Below are positions 11,667 to 23,419 of a DNA stretch of 64,000 nt, piece by piece; position 1 is the stretch's first letter; every line of letters starts with the position of its first letter. Origin of the DNA: Temnothorax longispinosus (Eukaryota > Arthropoda > Insecta > Hymenoptera > Formicidae); NCBI RefSeq assembly GCF_030848805.1, contig NW_027269815.1, forward strand, positions 775,879 through 839,878, read 5' to 3'. The notes below the pieces were generated by a model that was given only the letters and a program-made list of their open reading frames with translations, was not told the DNA's origin and did no database searches. A program made the position numbers and the translations under genes.

Positions 11667-14379
11667 TCATCGTCTTGGGAAAGGCAACAGTTCATTTCCC
11701 TCTATAATTTTCATAAAGTGTCGTCTCATGCACTTTACGCCCTTGGAATATTTTTCATCACAAGGATTGCCTCCTAAGGCTATAGTTGTGGCAAAAGCTG
11801 CGGCGTAAATTCCGCAACTTGTACCGTCTGGTTGTGCATCGACTTTTTCAAAAATAATATCACTTTGTCTTATTTTTGGATATCGACGTTTTATATATTC
11901 TTTTTCCTTGAGCACCAATCTGTCGTATGTACAGCCAGGTATACTGTCATATACGAACAGTTTGGTGCCATCACAAAATATACATCGCCAGTGTTCAATT
12001 TCCTCTGCAAAGTATTGATTTTTTCCTCCAATTATTTGTAAGCTTTTATCGCTCTTACTAGCGTCAATATAATCAGGCAATCCTTGATACTGACTACTTT
12101 GCGTTTCAAAAGAAGTACTTTGTCTCACAATGCGTAAAAATTCATCTATTGATTCGTCTGTTAGTTCGTTGCCAGACAAGACATTCTCTCTCACAATAGA
12201 AATAGGTATAATAACTTTATCTAAATTTATTATTCGTCTTGCCTTATCCTCTTCGGTTATATCTTGCTTGTAGCTTGTACCAATGTATGTACAATCATCC
12301 TGCTCCATATCTTGAGCAATCATAGCAGTGGTAATTGCTGTTTTCATCGGCGAAATGTCACATTTTAACGTTTCGTTATTTTCATTAATGACATTTTCGC
12401 TCTTTACTGCATTTTGGTCAATACTTTTTCGACTACTTAATTTTTTACTTGCTTTCTGTGCTTCTATAATATAACTCGGAATCCTTATTGACATGTGCCT
12501 GTTATGGCGACTATCCAATATTTCCGGAAGCATGCATTCGTGATAGAAGCGTTTCAAGAAAGGCAGCATATTAGTTTCCCAAAAAGCACTGTCTCTATTT
12601 ACATGCACTATTTTCATGCTTTTTGGTGTCCATACGGCAAAAATGCAATATTCTCGTTGCGTTATGTTTAATTGACCTTGATCTTGATAAAAAAATCGAT
12701 GATTTTTATTCATATTGTCACGATTTTTTTTATCAAAAATGTTCCTCAAGGAAACATTTTTTTCTATGGCTTCTTCTGCTGTTAAATTTTCAGCCGAATG
12801 AGGACATTTAATCTCCACCAGACCATCTTCGTCAATGAGCCCATCGGGAGAAGCACCCAGGAATGGATTTTCACCATCAATAAACAATCCGCAAGGTTTT
12901 ATTTGTTTCTTGAGTTTTGCGGCTAACTCTTTCCTAGCAATCTCTTCTCGATTGCGACCATATTTCATGGCTGCAGTATCAGTGCACGAAGGAAACAAAA
13001 TGTTTTTTACCGTTGTTACGCAAGACGTTGTTGGTCTCATACGACATACGGTTCCAAAATTGGATGCTGTCAACATTTCACATCTCAGTGATAACCACAG
13101 CTCAGATTCACGTTGATCTATCGTATCGCGTTCAATCTGCTTCCAGTTTTTTCCATTTTCAGACAACTTCTCTAAATGATTTTGCCGAAGTTGTTGAAAT
13201 ATATGGTCTGGAAGATCTGGTTTTTGCGATTGTGGCCCATAATGGCGATCTGTTCCTGATTCTCGCTTGAGTCTCTTATGCCTTCCATCTATTTGTCGAG
13301 ATTCTCTGTTTCTCGCAACTTTTATTTGTCGTCGCGTCTCCAGTTTCTCGACAACAGGAGGAACTGTTTTACCCAAGCTTTCATGCAGTTGTGTAAGGAC
13401 TTGCTGCGTATTGTATTGCAGAACTGATCCCGCAATTCTAGCATTATAAGAGCCTCGTTTGCCAAAATGAATGCGCTTTCCGCCAATTTCTTTGCAGATT
13501 ACCGAATTAAACAATTCTGCAGGATTATTCGTCATATTAAACAGCAAGCTCTCGGAATGAGCGCTCAGATACATCATAGCACTCTCCATTTTTTGGTACA
13601 GACCGTGCAGTTTCAGAAACGGTACGAGGTTTTTCTCCGTTTCACGGTCATCTTCGCATTTACGACCGCGTTCTTTACACCGTTTATGCTCACCAAATAT
13701 ATGGCTAAGAATGTTCAATATATCTTTTCTTAATTCTATAGCCTTCAAATGATGAGGTTGGTTTTCTTCTCTTCGTGAAGAAGCTGCTTCCATTACCTCT
13801 TTTAGTATTGGTAAAATGTTACTCTTTATAACTTTTCTCAGTTGTACAAAACCACGCTTCTGTTGCGTTTTTGGTTGTGTTGTTTCAGCCACGTTTTGTA
13901 ATTTTCTGCACAAATTACGAAGCAGATGATTGGTACATTCTATTTTTTTACCGTTGTCATCACTTCCCGATACGGATTATTGTGGAGTATAGATTGATAT
14001 ACATTGCTGTCGCCATCGGCGATAACTGTTTTATATATCAATCCATGCATTTCGAGGCTACTGTTAAAACCTTCCGCAATGGCATCGCTCTCCATACTTG
14101 TGGAGCTTGCGTAGCGATCAAAATTTCTGTAGCATTTATGAGCTTTCGGTTCACAATTTTTTCGCTCCGCTACGTCGCATACCGTGCAATATTTGTTGCG
14201 GATGCCAACGAAGAGCACTTTTTTTGTACGGTAACCGATTATGGCACCTACACCGGAAGGTGAATCGTAGGCTTTGCCGTACGATCTCTTCATCCAACTG
14301 CCATCCGCAACAACTGTTATATACGAAATACCATTTATTGTTTCATTGTTTTCTATAGCGAGTTGTTTTTCAACCTCAC
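11667..14379 (-). CDS. Mutator-like transposase + YqaJ nuclease + Ulp1 protease (C-terminal part of split gene)
   Basis: About 900 residues in two frames, joined by a one-base slip in a 7-A run (minus strand; 13943-13949). Order: a transposase core with VVADGSWMKRSYGKAYDS (Asp 1), a Cys pair KYCTVCDVA, VIADGDSNVYQS (Asp 2) and NPAELFNS (likely Glu); a YqaJ-type restriction-like nuclease with RCEMLTASNFG, KYGRNREEIARKEL, FLGASPDGLI and VEIKCPH (the Asp..Glu-x-Lys metal site intact), then YQDQGQLNI; and a C-terminal Ulp1/C48-like protease with EHWRCIFC (His), FVYDSIPG (Asp) and DAQPDGTSCGIYA (Gln, Cys). The protein's N-terminal part lies 7.1 kb away at 21524-22455. Removing the insert and one AG duplicate restores the frame exactly. 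The transposase should mobilise the element; the roles of nuclease and protease are inferred from fold only. Single-base frameshift and insertion make this copy inactive. Confidence 0.85.
13943..13949 (-). other. One-base frameshift in a homopolymer, Mutator-like gene
   Basis: On the minus strand the codons run GTA AAA AAA TAG. With one further A they would run on as Lys-Ile-Glu-Cys into the open frame for the rest of the protein. Both sides are otherwise clean, so this is a recent one-base deletion, a slippage site, or a sequencing/assembly error. Confidence 0.8.
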
Positions 14380-14392
14380 CTCCCACACAGCA

Positions 14393-15570
14393 AAAATAGA
14401 TCTGCGTAATATCGTTACAATATCTTGTCGGGAAATCAGAATATTATTGAGATGTCTAAGATATATATGGATATCTACAGGATATTCGAGAAATACACTA
14501 ATGTCCGCTCTTACGAACACGTAGAGATATCACTAGTTTATAAGTATATATTTGTAGGATATCATTTAGATATATTATAAATATACTGTTCACATACACA
14601 CAGAATATAAATTTCAATATGTTGTATATATATTATATAGATGTAGTATGTATATATAGAGAATATTGTGGTAACTGATCAGGACATATTGAGGAGAATG
14701 TTTGTAATACTAATAATGATAGGTGTATTTCACACGTGGTATTACAAATCGTTTGATTGACAAAACAGGACAAAAATAGTAAAAATTTCTTTATCCTAAT
14801 CCTGGTCAATTCAACGATTTGCAATATCAAGTATGAAGTACACTCAATATTAACGCGCAAGATTATAGAGAACTTTTTAATGCAACTTTGAAATAAATCT
14901 ATTTTATTATACACGCTTTCTAATGTTCCTTAATCACACAATCACATTAAGTTTTGAATATTAAATTTAAAAAAGTACTACAAAGAAATAATACGAACGA
15001 AATGATACATAACGAAGTACGTACGGAATTCGAAAGGTGATTAAAAACACAATGCCAATTTAGAGCAATGAGTATGGTTATAATTACGAAGTATATCTGT
15101 TTATATACATAGTTTAGATGAAATACATGCATAAGTTGAATGATGTTATCACTATGCACTATAAGGGGTTAATATTGAGTTATTAATTATAAGGTCAGCC
15201 TGGATAATATCTATCAAAACAATACTACAAAACGCTATTTAAACACTGAACAGAACACTCAACAGATATATGCTAAATATAAAATAAAAGATCTGTTAAT
15301 AATAACGTATTAAGAAAGGCTGAATATCTATTTAAATATCTATTTAAGTATTTAAAAAAATTATAATTTGTTTAAAAATTATAGAAATTTGTGTTAAACT
15401 TATATAAAATTTTAGCACTAAAAAGAAATTTAACGAAATCATAAAAACCTTTTTATAAAAATCTTAAACTAAAAACTCTTTTAATCAAAAAAAACATTGA
15501 GATCATATATTATCATTATAAGTGCTACTAAAAATATTTAACACAAATTTTTCAAGAAAAACTCTTTCTA
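14393..15570. other. Left subterminal and non-coding part of the nested CACTA-like element
   Basis: AT-rich sequence with repeated GGATAT/GATATC-type motifs near the end (14395-14570). The open frames at 14633-14914 and 14947-15159 lack any family signature and look like chance frames in AT-rich DNA. Confidence 0.5.
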
Positions 15571-16080
15571 TTACGATTTGGTATTATCATCGCTGGCGTT
15601 TTCTACCTGCTTTTTATTTTTTCTGAAAAAAAAAAAAAATTATTTAATTATTATAATTTTAGTTTTTTTCAGTAAAATAAAATATTAAATGACATTAAAT
15701 AAAAACGTATAACGAATATAATCACCTATCCTTTCTTTGCAATCTGATATCATCATCATCGCTGGCGTTTTCTACCTGCTTGTTATTTTTTCTGAAAAAA
15801 CAAATTATTTAATTATTATAATTTTAAAGTTTTTTCTCAGTAAAATAAAATATTAAATGACATTAAATAAAAACGTATAACAAATATAATCACCTTTCCT
15901 CTCTTTGCAATCTGATATCATCATCGCTAGCGTTTTCTACCTGCTTTTCATTTTTTCTGAAAAAACAAATTATTTAATTATTATAATTTTAGTTTTTTTC
16001 AGTAAAATAAAATATTAAATAACATTAAATAAAAACGTATAACAAATATAATCACCTTTCCTCTCTTTGCAATCTTTCTG
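15571..16080. repeat. Tandem exon-plus-intron repeat, about 165-bp period
   Basis: A unit of about 165 bp, made of a 63-66-bp exon (encoding KNxKQVENASDDD..RLQRxxR) and an about 100-bp intron, is present in three linked copies plus a partial one. The copies differ by a GAT codon and a few substitutions. Each exon begins and ends in the same phase, so every copy adds 21-22 residues without breaking the frame. The final copy ends in a stop. Confidence 0.85.
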
Positions 16081-18148
16081 GTGCATGCGCTAACCATATT
16101 TTTATATATTTCGAAATATCAGATTCAATTGCATTAGGAATATGTCGTCTGACAACATTTAATATAATAAAAAAATGTTTACAATTATAATTATGAAAAA
16201 TTCAGTATTTAAGCTGTGCGTGTGTTTGTGTCGGCACGCGCGCGTGCGCACACTGTAATTATTAGCATTCATTTTAATAAGACATTCTCTCTTTTTTACT
16301 CACCTAATATAATCTTCCACAAAAATAGATTAGAAAATACAAGTTTCTTTTTCCCACCAACCCAACTGTACTTCGTAGCAACAGTGTTATTTAATGTACG
16401 TGTCAAGATGTTGAGAACAATAGATTTTAAACCATGTCCTCCTACCATACTCAACATTTTTACCTGAAAAAGAATGACGAATTAATATAATTAGTAACAT
16501 TTAAGATTGAGATTGGATACATACTTAAATTTGAAGATTTATGTAATGGATATTTTGACAGTTATAAATCAATGATTTATTATATGGCACACATAAATGC
16601 ACACATGAATTTTCTGTACCTAGCGACAGACATCAGTATATTAAACCTTGAACCTCGAATCTTGAACATGTCGCTATAGGTACAACAATCACCGTATACT
16701 TGTACATTAGGCCATTGAACAAAAGTCCTTTACCAGGTTGCAAATAACTACGCAAATTTTAGTTATTAATTACAGAAGCCTCTATATATGACCATTTTCA
16801 ATAATTAATAATTAATAATTAATAAATCAATTTTGCGAGGTTGTTTGCAAAATGGTAGACTTTTTTTGTTCAGGACCTAATTTATATGTAGAGTGCAAAA
16901 AGCATAAACATATAGTCATGTAAAATATGCGATTTTTTTTACCACTGCATTTTTGTATGATTTATTTTTTTGTAATTGATGTTCGACTTTTTCCACAGTT
17001 TCCAAATCTGCTATGGGAAATTCATCTAATATATTATTTGTAAATGTAGAATTTTCTTCTTGTTTTGATACATCAGAAGTGTTGACTGTAGTCAATATAT
17101 TCGCCAAAATATTTTCGCAACGTTTTAATGAATATTTAGTATCGATCATATTTTCTATCATAAATTGTTGAAACTCTTTTTCTCCTATATGTTAAAATTA
17201 TTAAATGTTTATTAGTTTATTATATTTCTGTGCTAATAACTTTGTAATATAGAAACCTTTATATTATAACTGCACACACGCGCGCACACATACACGCATG
17301 CATACGCATTCACAATATATAAAATAATAACATAAAAATATTTAATTATGGATTGTAATAATCATATAAACGCACGTACCACGGGGCTGCATATTTTCTT
17401 TGGAAATTTCCTGCATACGTCGTTCAGTATCATCTTTCTTTGATTTTTTATTTTTTAAAGTCACCTCTTGTATCTCATCATTCTTTCTAGTCTTTGTAAG
17501 ATTTTTAGATTTTGAAGCGGGTTTAATATGACTGTCTAATTGAGCTGCTTTAGAACAAGTAGGCTGCTGTGTAGCGTTTTCACATAAGACGTTTTCGCAG
17601 TCATTATTTGGTATAGTTTTCTTAGTGTTTATAGCTTTGGACGAATGCAATTTAGGAAATGGCGCAAGTACAGTTTCATCAGTTTCTGAATCTGAATCAG
17701 TTTCATTATCGTGTTGTTTTGCAGCTCTTATTTTTCTGTCCTTTTTTGATTGTTCATCATCACTGACATCAGTATTTAAATCTGAATACATCTCAGCTAA
17801 TTTTAATTTTCTTTTCCCAGACTCAAAAGATTCTGAAACAATAAAATAATGTTTTTATAAACTTATTAGAAATATTTGTTAAAATAATATAAAATGCTTA
17901 AGTGCTTGTCACAAAATGTATATTGCATATTTTTATTTACCAGCACTACCTAATATCCTTAATACGTCACATAAAGTCCAATTTTTTCCAACAGGCTCCA
18001 TATTTTGTACACTTTTATCATATTTTTTCAAATTTGTAAAGTTAGGCCAGTATGCCTTAGTTTTAGAAGCATTAAACCAATTAGACGGTATGAGTTGCAT
18101 ACCATCAGAAAATTCTACTATGTAGTATAAACTTTCCTGATCATACAT
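15571..18148 (-). CDS. DUF4806-like transposon accessory protein, eight exons
   Basis: Minus-strand exons 17941-18148, 17380-17832, 16943-17184, 16304-16463, 16056-16158, 15894-15956, 15726-15791 and 15571-15622 add up to 1,347 bp, 448 codons plus stop, all in phase. The N-terminus (LYYIVEFSDGMQLIPSNWF, then KAYWPNF) is the short beta-rich module typical of insect DUF4806 proteins. A Ser/Lys/Glu-rich linker follows, then the C-terminal domain (MVGGHGLKSIVLNIL, NTVATKYSWVGGKKKLVFSN, RRHIPNAIESDISKYIKIWL). The acceptor of exon 5 reads AA instead of AG (16159-16160), while phase and protein continuity demand exactly that border; the intact AG nine bases further in would shift the frame. The last three exons are near-copies of each other. 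Function is unknown; genes of this kind often accompany such transposases. Likely a recently broken gene. Confidence 0.72.
16614..16684. repeat. Short hairpin-like inverted repeat
   Basis: TGTACCTAGCGACA at the left and TGTCGCTATAGGTACA at the right are complementary around a roughly 40-base loop. It lies in an intron of the DUF4806-like gene. Confidence 0.55.
16707..16883. mobile_element. Small foldback MITE in an intron of the DUF4806-like gene
   Basis: TTAGGCCATTGAACAAAAGTC at the left pairs with GACTTTTTTTGTTCAGGACC at the right, and the inner segments (CAGGTTGCAAATAAC / GTTGTTTGCAAAATGG) pair as well. It is about 175 bp without coding capacity. Confidence 0.6.
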
Positions 18149-18349
18149 GTTTGTAACTGTATTATAAAATAGTTATCTTTCTTTTATCTAAAATAATTAG
18201 AAACACATACATTTACATATAAATGTTATATAATAAAAATACATATATTAAAACATATTACATATAATAAAAAATAATGTAGAACACATAAACAAAATAT
18301 TTACAATAATAATTGTATCCTGCTAAGCAAAAGATATATCTTTTAAGAA

Positions 18350-20444
18350 TCAAAATTCTGCTCCTTCCATTATTTCGCTATGTAAAATAGGAACAACAAT
18401 GAATTCATCATTGCCACATGGATACTTAGCGTATTTTAAATTAACAGCAGACAAAGGCCACATTTTCAAGTTAGATTTTTTAGATACTTTATATATATGA
18501 AGAAGAGATGAATCACATGGTACATTGTAAAAATTTTGCTTGCACTCAAACTCGTAACCCAATATCATTAATTCTGTAGTTTCAGTAAAGTGTGCTATAT
18601 TAGTCATTAGTAATATAGTATTATCTTTTAATCCACAACAATCATTTGCGATATTATTAGCATCTAATCTAAAGTAGATACATTCAGCTGCTGTATATTG
18701 TGGATTACATGTTAGAAGTAATAAAAGACCATTGTAATGACGTGTAACTTTTATAGGATGAAGCTTCTTACTTATTGTGTTTTTTTCAATTGTTACATGT
18801 TGTGCCTCATGGTATCGTCGAAATAATTGTTGTAAGGGCTTATCATTTTTTCTTACTAATCGTTTTAGTTCTTGCATAAAATTCTCAAATTTGAAAGCAC
18901 TGAAATTATCTAAAGTACCAAAACTTTTGACATCCTCAACAAGGTGAATCAAGCCATGCACATTATGCGATACATGATGTTTTCCATATAATTTTATAAA
19001 AAAAAGACTTAACAAAATGTTCCAGTAATTTTTTGGAATATTCTGCATATGCATCTTTCGTGTCTTCCTTACTCAATATTCTGATAGCTACATGCAAGCT
19101 TAGAAAATGCTTGTAAGCATCTTTTGATAAAACAGATTTCAATACTATTGGACCAGTATATAAAAGTATCTGACGATATTCAGTAGCTTTCCATAGTTTT
19201 GCATATTTCAATGAGCGCGGTTTACGAACAAATTCTCTGGGCGTGTAACGTCTTAACTTTTCAAGTTCATTTGAAATTTTTTCTATGTCATGATGTGATA
19301 AACGACATCCTGTATCTCCACTTAACCATAAATAAATCAATTTACGTATGATACCTAAAAATACTAAATGCATGGGATTGAGTACAAAATCACGTACAAA
19401 ATCAAGATCAGGAATTTTATCAAGTGAAGTATATGATAAATGGTAAGAATCGTCAGTATGCATTCTAAAATCTTTGTCTGTACGTTTAGATGCATTTATT
19501 TCCGGAAAACAAATTCTTCTTTGTCTGTAAATACCTTCAACTGTACATTTCGTGCAACTAAAATACTCAGTATGTCCTCTACATTGAAGAATATATGATT
19601 TTGCAGGAGCATCACATACAAAATATTTAATTTTAAACTGATATAGAAAATTATTAAGAAAAATTCCACTTGCGTATAATTCTACAGTTTCTGCAACAAA
19701 ATCATGTAAAAAATCATTAACATTTTTTGGTTTCTCATCACCATGATAAACTCCAATAATGAAAACCTTTCCATGGGGTACAATAGATCCCAAAATTGGC
19801 CAAAATGAGCTATTTGAAGATTTACTGAGTGGAAGTCCATCTACATTAATAGCTACTTCGATACAAGTTGATGATAAAGTATATTCTTCTATTGTATTTT
19901 TTATACCATCACGTAATCCAAAATGCATATATATCCCTGGTACAACAGTTTTTATTTCATATTGCAAAGGTGTTTTAAGTAATGTTCTTGCATCACAACA
20001 TAATGTATCAAAACATTGATGATTCTTTAATGCACATAATAATTCTGATAATGAAGAGTTTGTGATTTGATTTTTTGTAGCCCAATTTCTTAGAAAGAGT
20101 TTTAATTTTAAAGTATCAGACAAAAAATTTTCCGATTTATCAAGTTCTATATTTGAATGTATATCTTCATTACAATAAGTAACTGAACAGTTTTTAACAA
20201 AGTCTGATGTGACTGCTGTATCATTTGCAAAAGTTTCACTCTCTCTCTCTATATCGGTGCTTATTAATATTTTATTAGATGATTCATCTGCGTCAGTGAA
20301 ATTATTATTGTCTTCAATCGAAGTATCAGTTAAAGATGAAAATATTTCATTGCAACATTTCTTTTTTTCAGTTTCTATCAATCTTCTATAATGTTTATCT
20401 GTGATTAAACTTATATCTTTTTTCGTTCTCTTTCTGTTATTCAT
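18350..20444 (-). pseudogene. tnp2/CACTA-like transposase with one frameshift
   Basis: The ATG at 20444 opens a basic N-terminus (MNNRKRTKKDISLI). The core has VAINVDGLPLSKSSNSSFWP, IIGVYHGDEKP, YFVCDAPAKSYI, GHTEYFSCTKC (a zinc-binding-like Cys pair), and FVLNPMHLVFLGIIRKLIYLW. This is the layout of the transposase domain found in many metazoan TE proteins and comparable to plant tnp2 (Asp in NVDG and in CDAPAKS as candidate catalytic residues). At an 8-base homopolymer (18998-19005) the frame breaks; one base fewer carries on as LYGKHHVSHNVHGLIHL, then FSAFKFENFMQELK, to a stop at 18350. Restored length would be about 690 residues. The rest of the frame is clean, so inactivation is recent or the homopolymer is misread. 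The superfamily name is less certain than the fact that it is a transposase. Confidence 0.78.
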
Positions 20445-21510
20445 GTTTTACCTTTTAAAAGCAGGATATCTTGTTTTTTTTTTCTTGGTAATGGCGTTCG
20501 GTTCCCTTTAAAGGACCGATTTGATCAGTAACGATTTTATGTAGTATTTAGCAAAATTCGAAAATATGAAAGACGGAACAACAATTAAGAATACAAAACA
20601 TACAAAGATATATAATTTTTTATACTCAAAGCAAGAAGCAATGATGTAAACACGTGTGTGTTCAATGCAAGCTTCCACCAGACTTGCTTGATATCGGTGT
20701 GGGCACCTTACGTCGCACTAGAGTTTTCTTGCAAAAATACCGGTCAGTAGTATGAAAGCAGGATATATACAGCAACAAAAACTACGAACACATATAATAA
20801 TAAATATAATATAAATATAATATAATGGTGTAACAACAATAACAATAATTTGTTGTGTAACAAGGAGAAGAAAAGTAAGGTTAGATTTGCAACTTGTGCT
20901 ACTATTAGCTATAAAAAAGACACTGAGATAAGAAGCCAAGTTTATATGAAACCTACTAGCTATTATTTTAGTTTATTTCATCTACTTACGTATATAGAAA
21001 TTGCAAAAACTTATTTCTCATTGATTCTGTTCGTTATTATACATTCGCCGCACTCTATAACTATGTGACTATGTAACTCACTATGCCGCCGCCTCACGCC
21101 TCACGCCTCACGCGCTTTGTCGCGCATCAGCATGCGCAGGCGCGGTTGAGTAGTAGAGTTCAGTTAGTTAATAATGAAGAACAGTTAAAAGTTAAGAAGA
21201 TATATACATTTATGTATAGACTGATAGATTATTGCCAGTTATTAATAAAGTACTCGCTATATATACTTTTATCAGTGTTTTCTTCCATCTACTACATGTT
21301 TTTATCATATCGTCTGACATATATTTTCACGATATCGTGTGGATTTTCTTTTTAGAATCCCCATATATCTCTTAACAAGATATCCTGTAAATGTTCTGTA
21401 CGAAAGCGTTTCAGTATAATATATGTCATGATATACTGATAATATTTTAAGGATATTACGATATATTTGGGATTTACGGGATAAATTCAGTATATCCCTC
21501 ATATCTCCTC
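20445..21510. other. 5' and right subterminal part of the CACTA-like element
   Basis: Upstream of the transposase start on the minus strand. It contains a short hairpin (GGTTCCCTTTAAAGGACC near 20500), a CTCACGCC tandem (21090-21110) and GATAT motifs towards the terminus. The open frames here carry no family signature. The promoter for the minus-strand genes probably lies here. Confidence 0.45.
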
Positions 21511-21523
21511 TGCTGTGTGGGCT

Positions 21524-22455
21524 GCCATTTTCATATTTTTCAAGGCCGTTTGTGTAAAATCATCTTCTAAATTTTCGCGATATTTAATGTATGTCATTTC
21601 AGTCATGCAAGGAATGTTCATGGCTGCACATTGCTCTTCCAGTTGGGCATAACCAGTTCCAACTGTGACTGTTCCGGCTACAGCAGCTTTATTAATATCT
21701 AACAATTCTTCGGATTGTATGGGTTCCGACCAAATACTGGTTTTAAAATAGCACATTTGACATTTAAAGAAGAATTGCGTGAGAAACCCACAGCGACGAG
21801 AATTTACGAGTTTCCAATCTTTAAATAGGCACTCTACTCCTCGCGCATGATCATCAAATGTTCTATGCATTTCTTTCAAGAAAAAAGAAATGTCCATAAT
21901 GCGACGACCTTCAGGCTCATGCTCTTGGATACGATTTATATCCATGCCCTTATTGTCGATGACAAGGTCATCCACATCGTCATCTTTGCAATATTGGACA
22001 TTTTCGTACATACCTGGGGATTTTAATGTTACATCCGGGCACGTTTCTTGGGTACGAAGCTCTATATCCATCGTACCGGGAGTAATCAGTGATTCTACTG
22101 ATTTCCGGACATTGGCAGATTCCTTCGTACCCTCAGTGCCTACACTTTCTCCTTCGCGTAGCATCTGTAGTAACTGTCGCCTTTCAGGCTCATGCTCTTG
22201 GATACGATTTATATCCATGCCTTTATTGTCGATGACAAGATCATCCACATCGTCATCTTCGCAATATTGGACATTTTCGTACATACCTGGGGATTTTAAT
22301 GTTACATCCGGGCACGTTTCTTGGGTACAAAGCTCTACATCCATCGTACCGGGAGTAATCAGTGATTCCACTGATTTCCGGACATTGGTAGATTCCTTTG
22401 TACCCTCAGTGCCTACACTTACTCCTTCGCGTAGCCTCTCTCGTGCCTGTCGCCT
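21524..22455 (-). CDS. N-terminal part of the split Mutator-like transposase gene
   Basis: Reading on the minus strand from an acceptor-like TTTTTTTGCAG at about 22456-22466, the frame gives RQARERLREGVSVGTEG.., then two tandem about 92-residue repeats (VESLITPGTMD.EL.TQETC to NRIQEHEPE), then a Cys-containing module (CGFLTQFFFKCQMC) and AVAGTVTVGTGYAQLEEQC up to NMKMA, where the CACTA-like element enters. The next residues of the protein (GEVEKQLAIENN) lie at 14379 and below. An upstream exon must exist because no ATG precedes the acceptor in frame; I could not place it. The internal duplication is visible at DNA level (about 21894-22173 versus 22174-22455). Confidence 0.8.
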
Positions 22456-22626
22456 GCAAAAAAATATACATTAATATACACAATAATAAATAAAGAAACA
22501 TTTTATAAAATATTGATTGATGTGTACTAATCGTAAAACATGAACCTCTGAAAAATTACAACAGTCCTTTACTACTTCATTATTATATATTTCAAATAAA
22601 TGCCTTGGGAATTTATTATAACCAAT

Positions 22627-23076
22627 ACTGTCAGAGCAGATGCTCCTGATTTTCATTGAAACCAGTCTCGTCAAAATAGACGCTTCTGGGAATTGTTTCC
22701 AATTGCTACTTTACGTGCAACCAGTACCATCAGAGTAGACGTTTCTGGCATTTATTTTTAATTACTATTTTACATGCAACCAGTACCGTCGGATTAGATG
22801 CTTCTGGTATTTATACATATCAACCAGTCCCGTCAAAATAGACGCTTTAGGGAATTGTTTCCAATTGCTACTTTACGTGCAACCAGTACCGTCAGAGTAG
22901 ACGTTTCTGGCATTTATTTTTAATTACTATTTTACATGCAACCAGTACCGTCGGATTAGATGCTTCTGGTATTTATACATATAAATCAGTCCCGTCAAAA
23001 TAGACGCTTCTGGCATTTGTTTAAAACTAATATTTCACATGCAAGTCATGCAACCAATACCGTCAGAACAGACGCT
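22627..23076. repeat. Right array of subterminal motifs of the Mutator-like element
   Basis: About nine copies of a 30-bp motif close to ACCAGTACCGTCAGAGTAGA plus CGTTTCTGG are spaced at 50-60 bp. A higher-order unit of about 175 bp (three motifs plus spacers) is duplicated (about 22684-22858 and 22859-23030). The same motif occurs three times at 11345-11435. I did not find clear terminal inverted repeats or a TSD for this element. Confidence 0.75.
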
Positions 23077-23415
23077 TCTGATATAATATTATTACAATTA
23101 TTAGTACTAACTATAGAGATAAACATTTGTATACATTTTCAATTCAAAAAGTTACGCAAAGGACTGCATTCTTATTTTTCAGAGGTTCTACTTCTTCCGA
23201 ATCACGAACGACAATATCTAGATTTTTCAATATTACACTGAACAACATAATTATCACAACATTAAATTCACATCAGAATTTCGCATAACTTGAAATAGGC
23301 ATATCTCTGCGAGAAATTGTATCTGAAAAACTTTTTTTTTTAAGTCTATACTAAGGAACATTCGCTAGATTTTTATTGTAGGAATTTAGGGTATAATGGG
23401 AGATCGGATCGATTA
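23077..23415. other. Non-coding, nothing recognised
   Basis: AT-rich sequence between the motif array and a tRNA-like segment. The frame ending near 23241 has no recognisable content. Confidence 0.5.
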
Positions 23416-23419
23416 ACTT

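Larger units (their letters stand above)
14382..21521. mobile_element. CACTA/CMC-like DNA transposon nested in the Mutator-like gene
   Basis: The ends are CCCACACAGCA (14382-14392) and its complement TGCTGTGTGGG (21511-21521). The flanks are CT on both sides (14380-14381, 21522-21523), a 2-bp TSD. Excising 7,140 bp plus one CT joins the two halves of the Mutator-like reading frame (KMA/GEVEKQL), which proves the borders. GATAT-containing motifs are scattered through both subterminal regions (14395-14600 and 21300-21510). The cargo, both genes on the minus strand, is a tnp2-like transposase and a DUF4806-like gene. A terminus beginning with a CAC-containing repeat and a 2-bp TSD suit the CACTA-Mirage-Chapaev group, but the exact superfamily name is inference. 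Confidence 0.88.

Noticed and set aside
13871..14386. Plus-strand frame of 130 residues (13871-14263)
   Set aside because: It is antisense to the Mutator-like transposase core, which carries the catalytic motifs.
21890..22474. 194-residue plus-strand frame with internal repeats
   Set aside because: It is the antisense shadow of the Mutator-like N-terminal exon, which has the coding signature.
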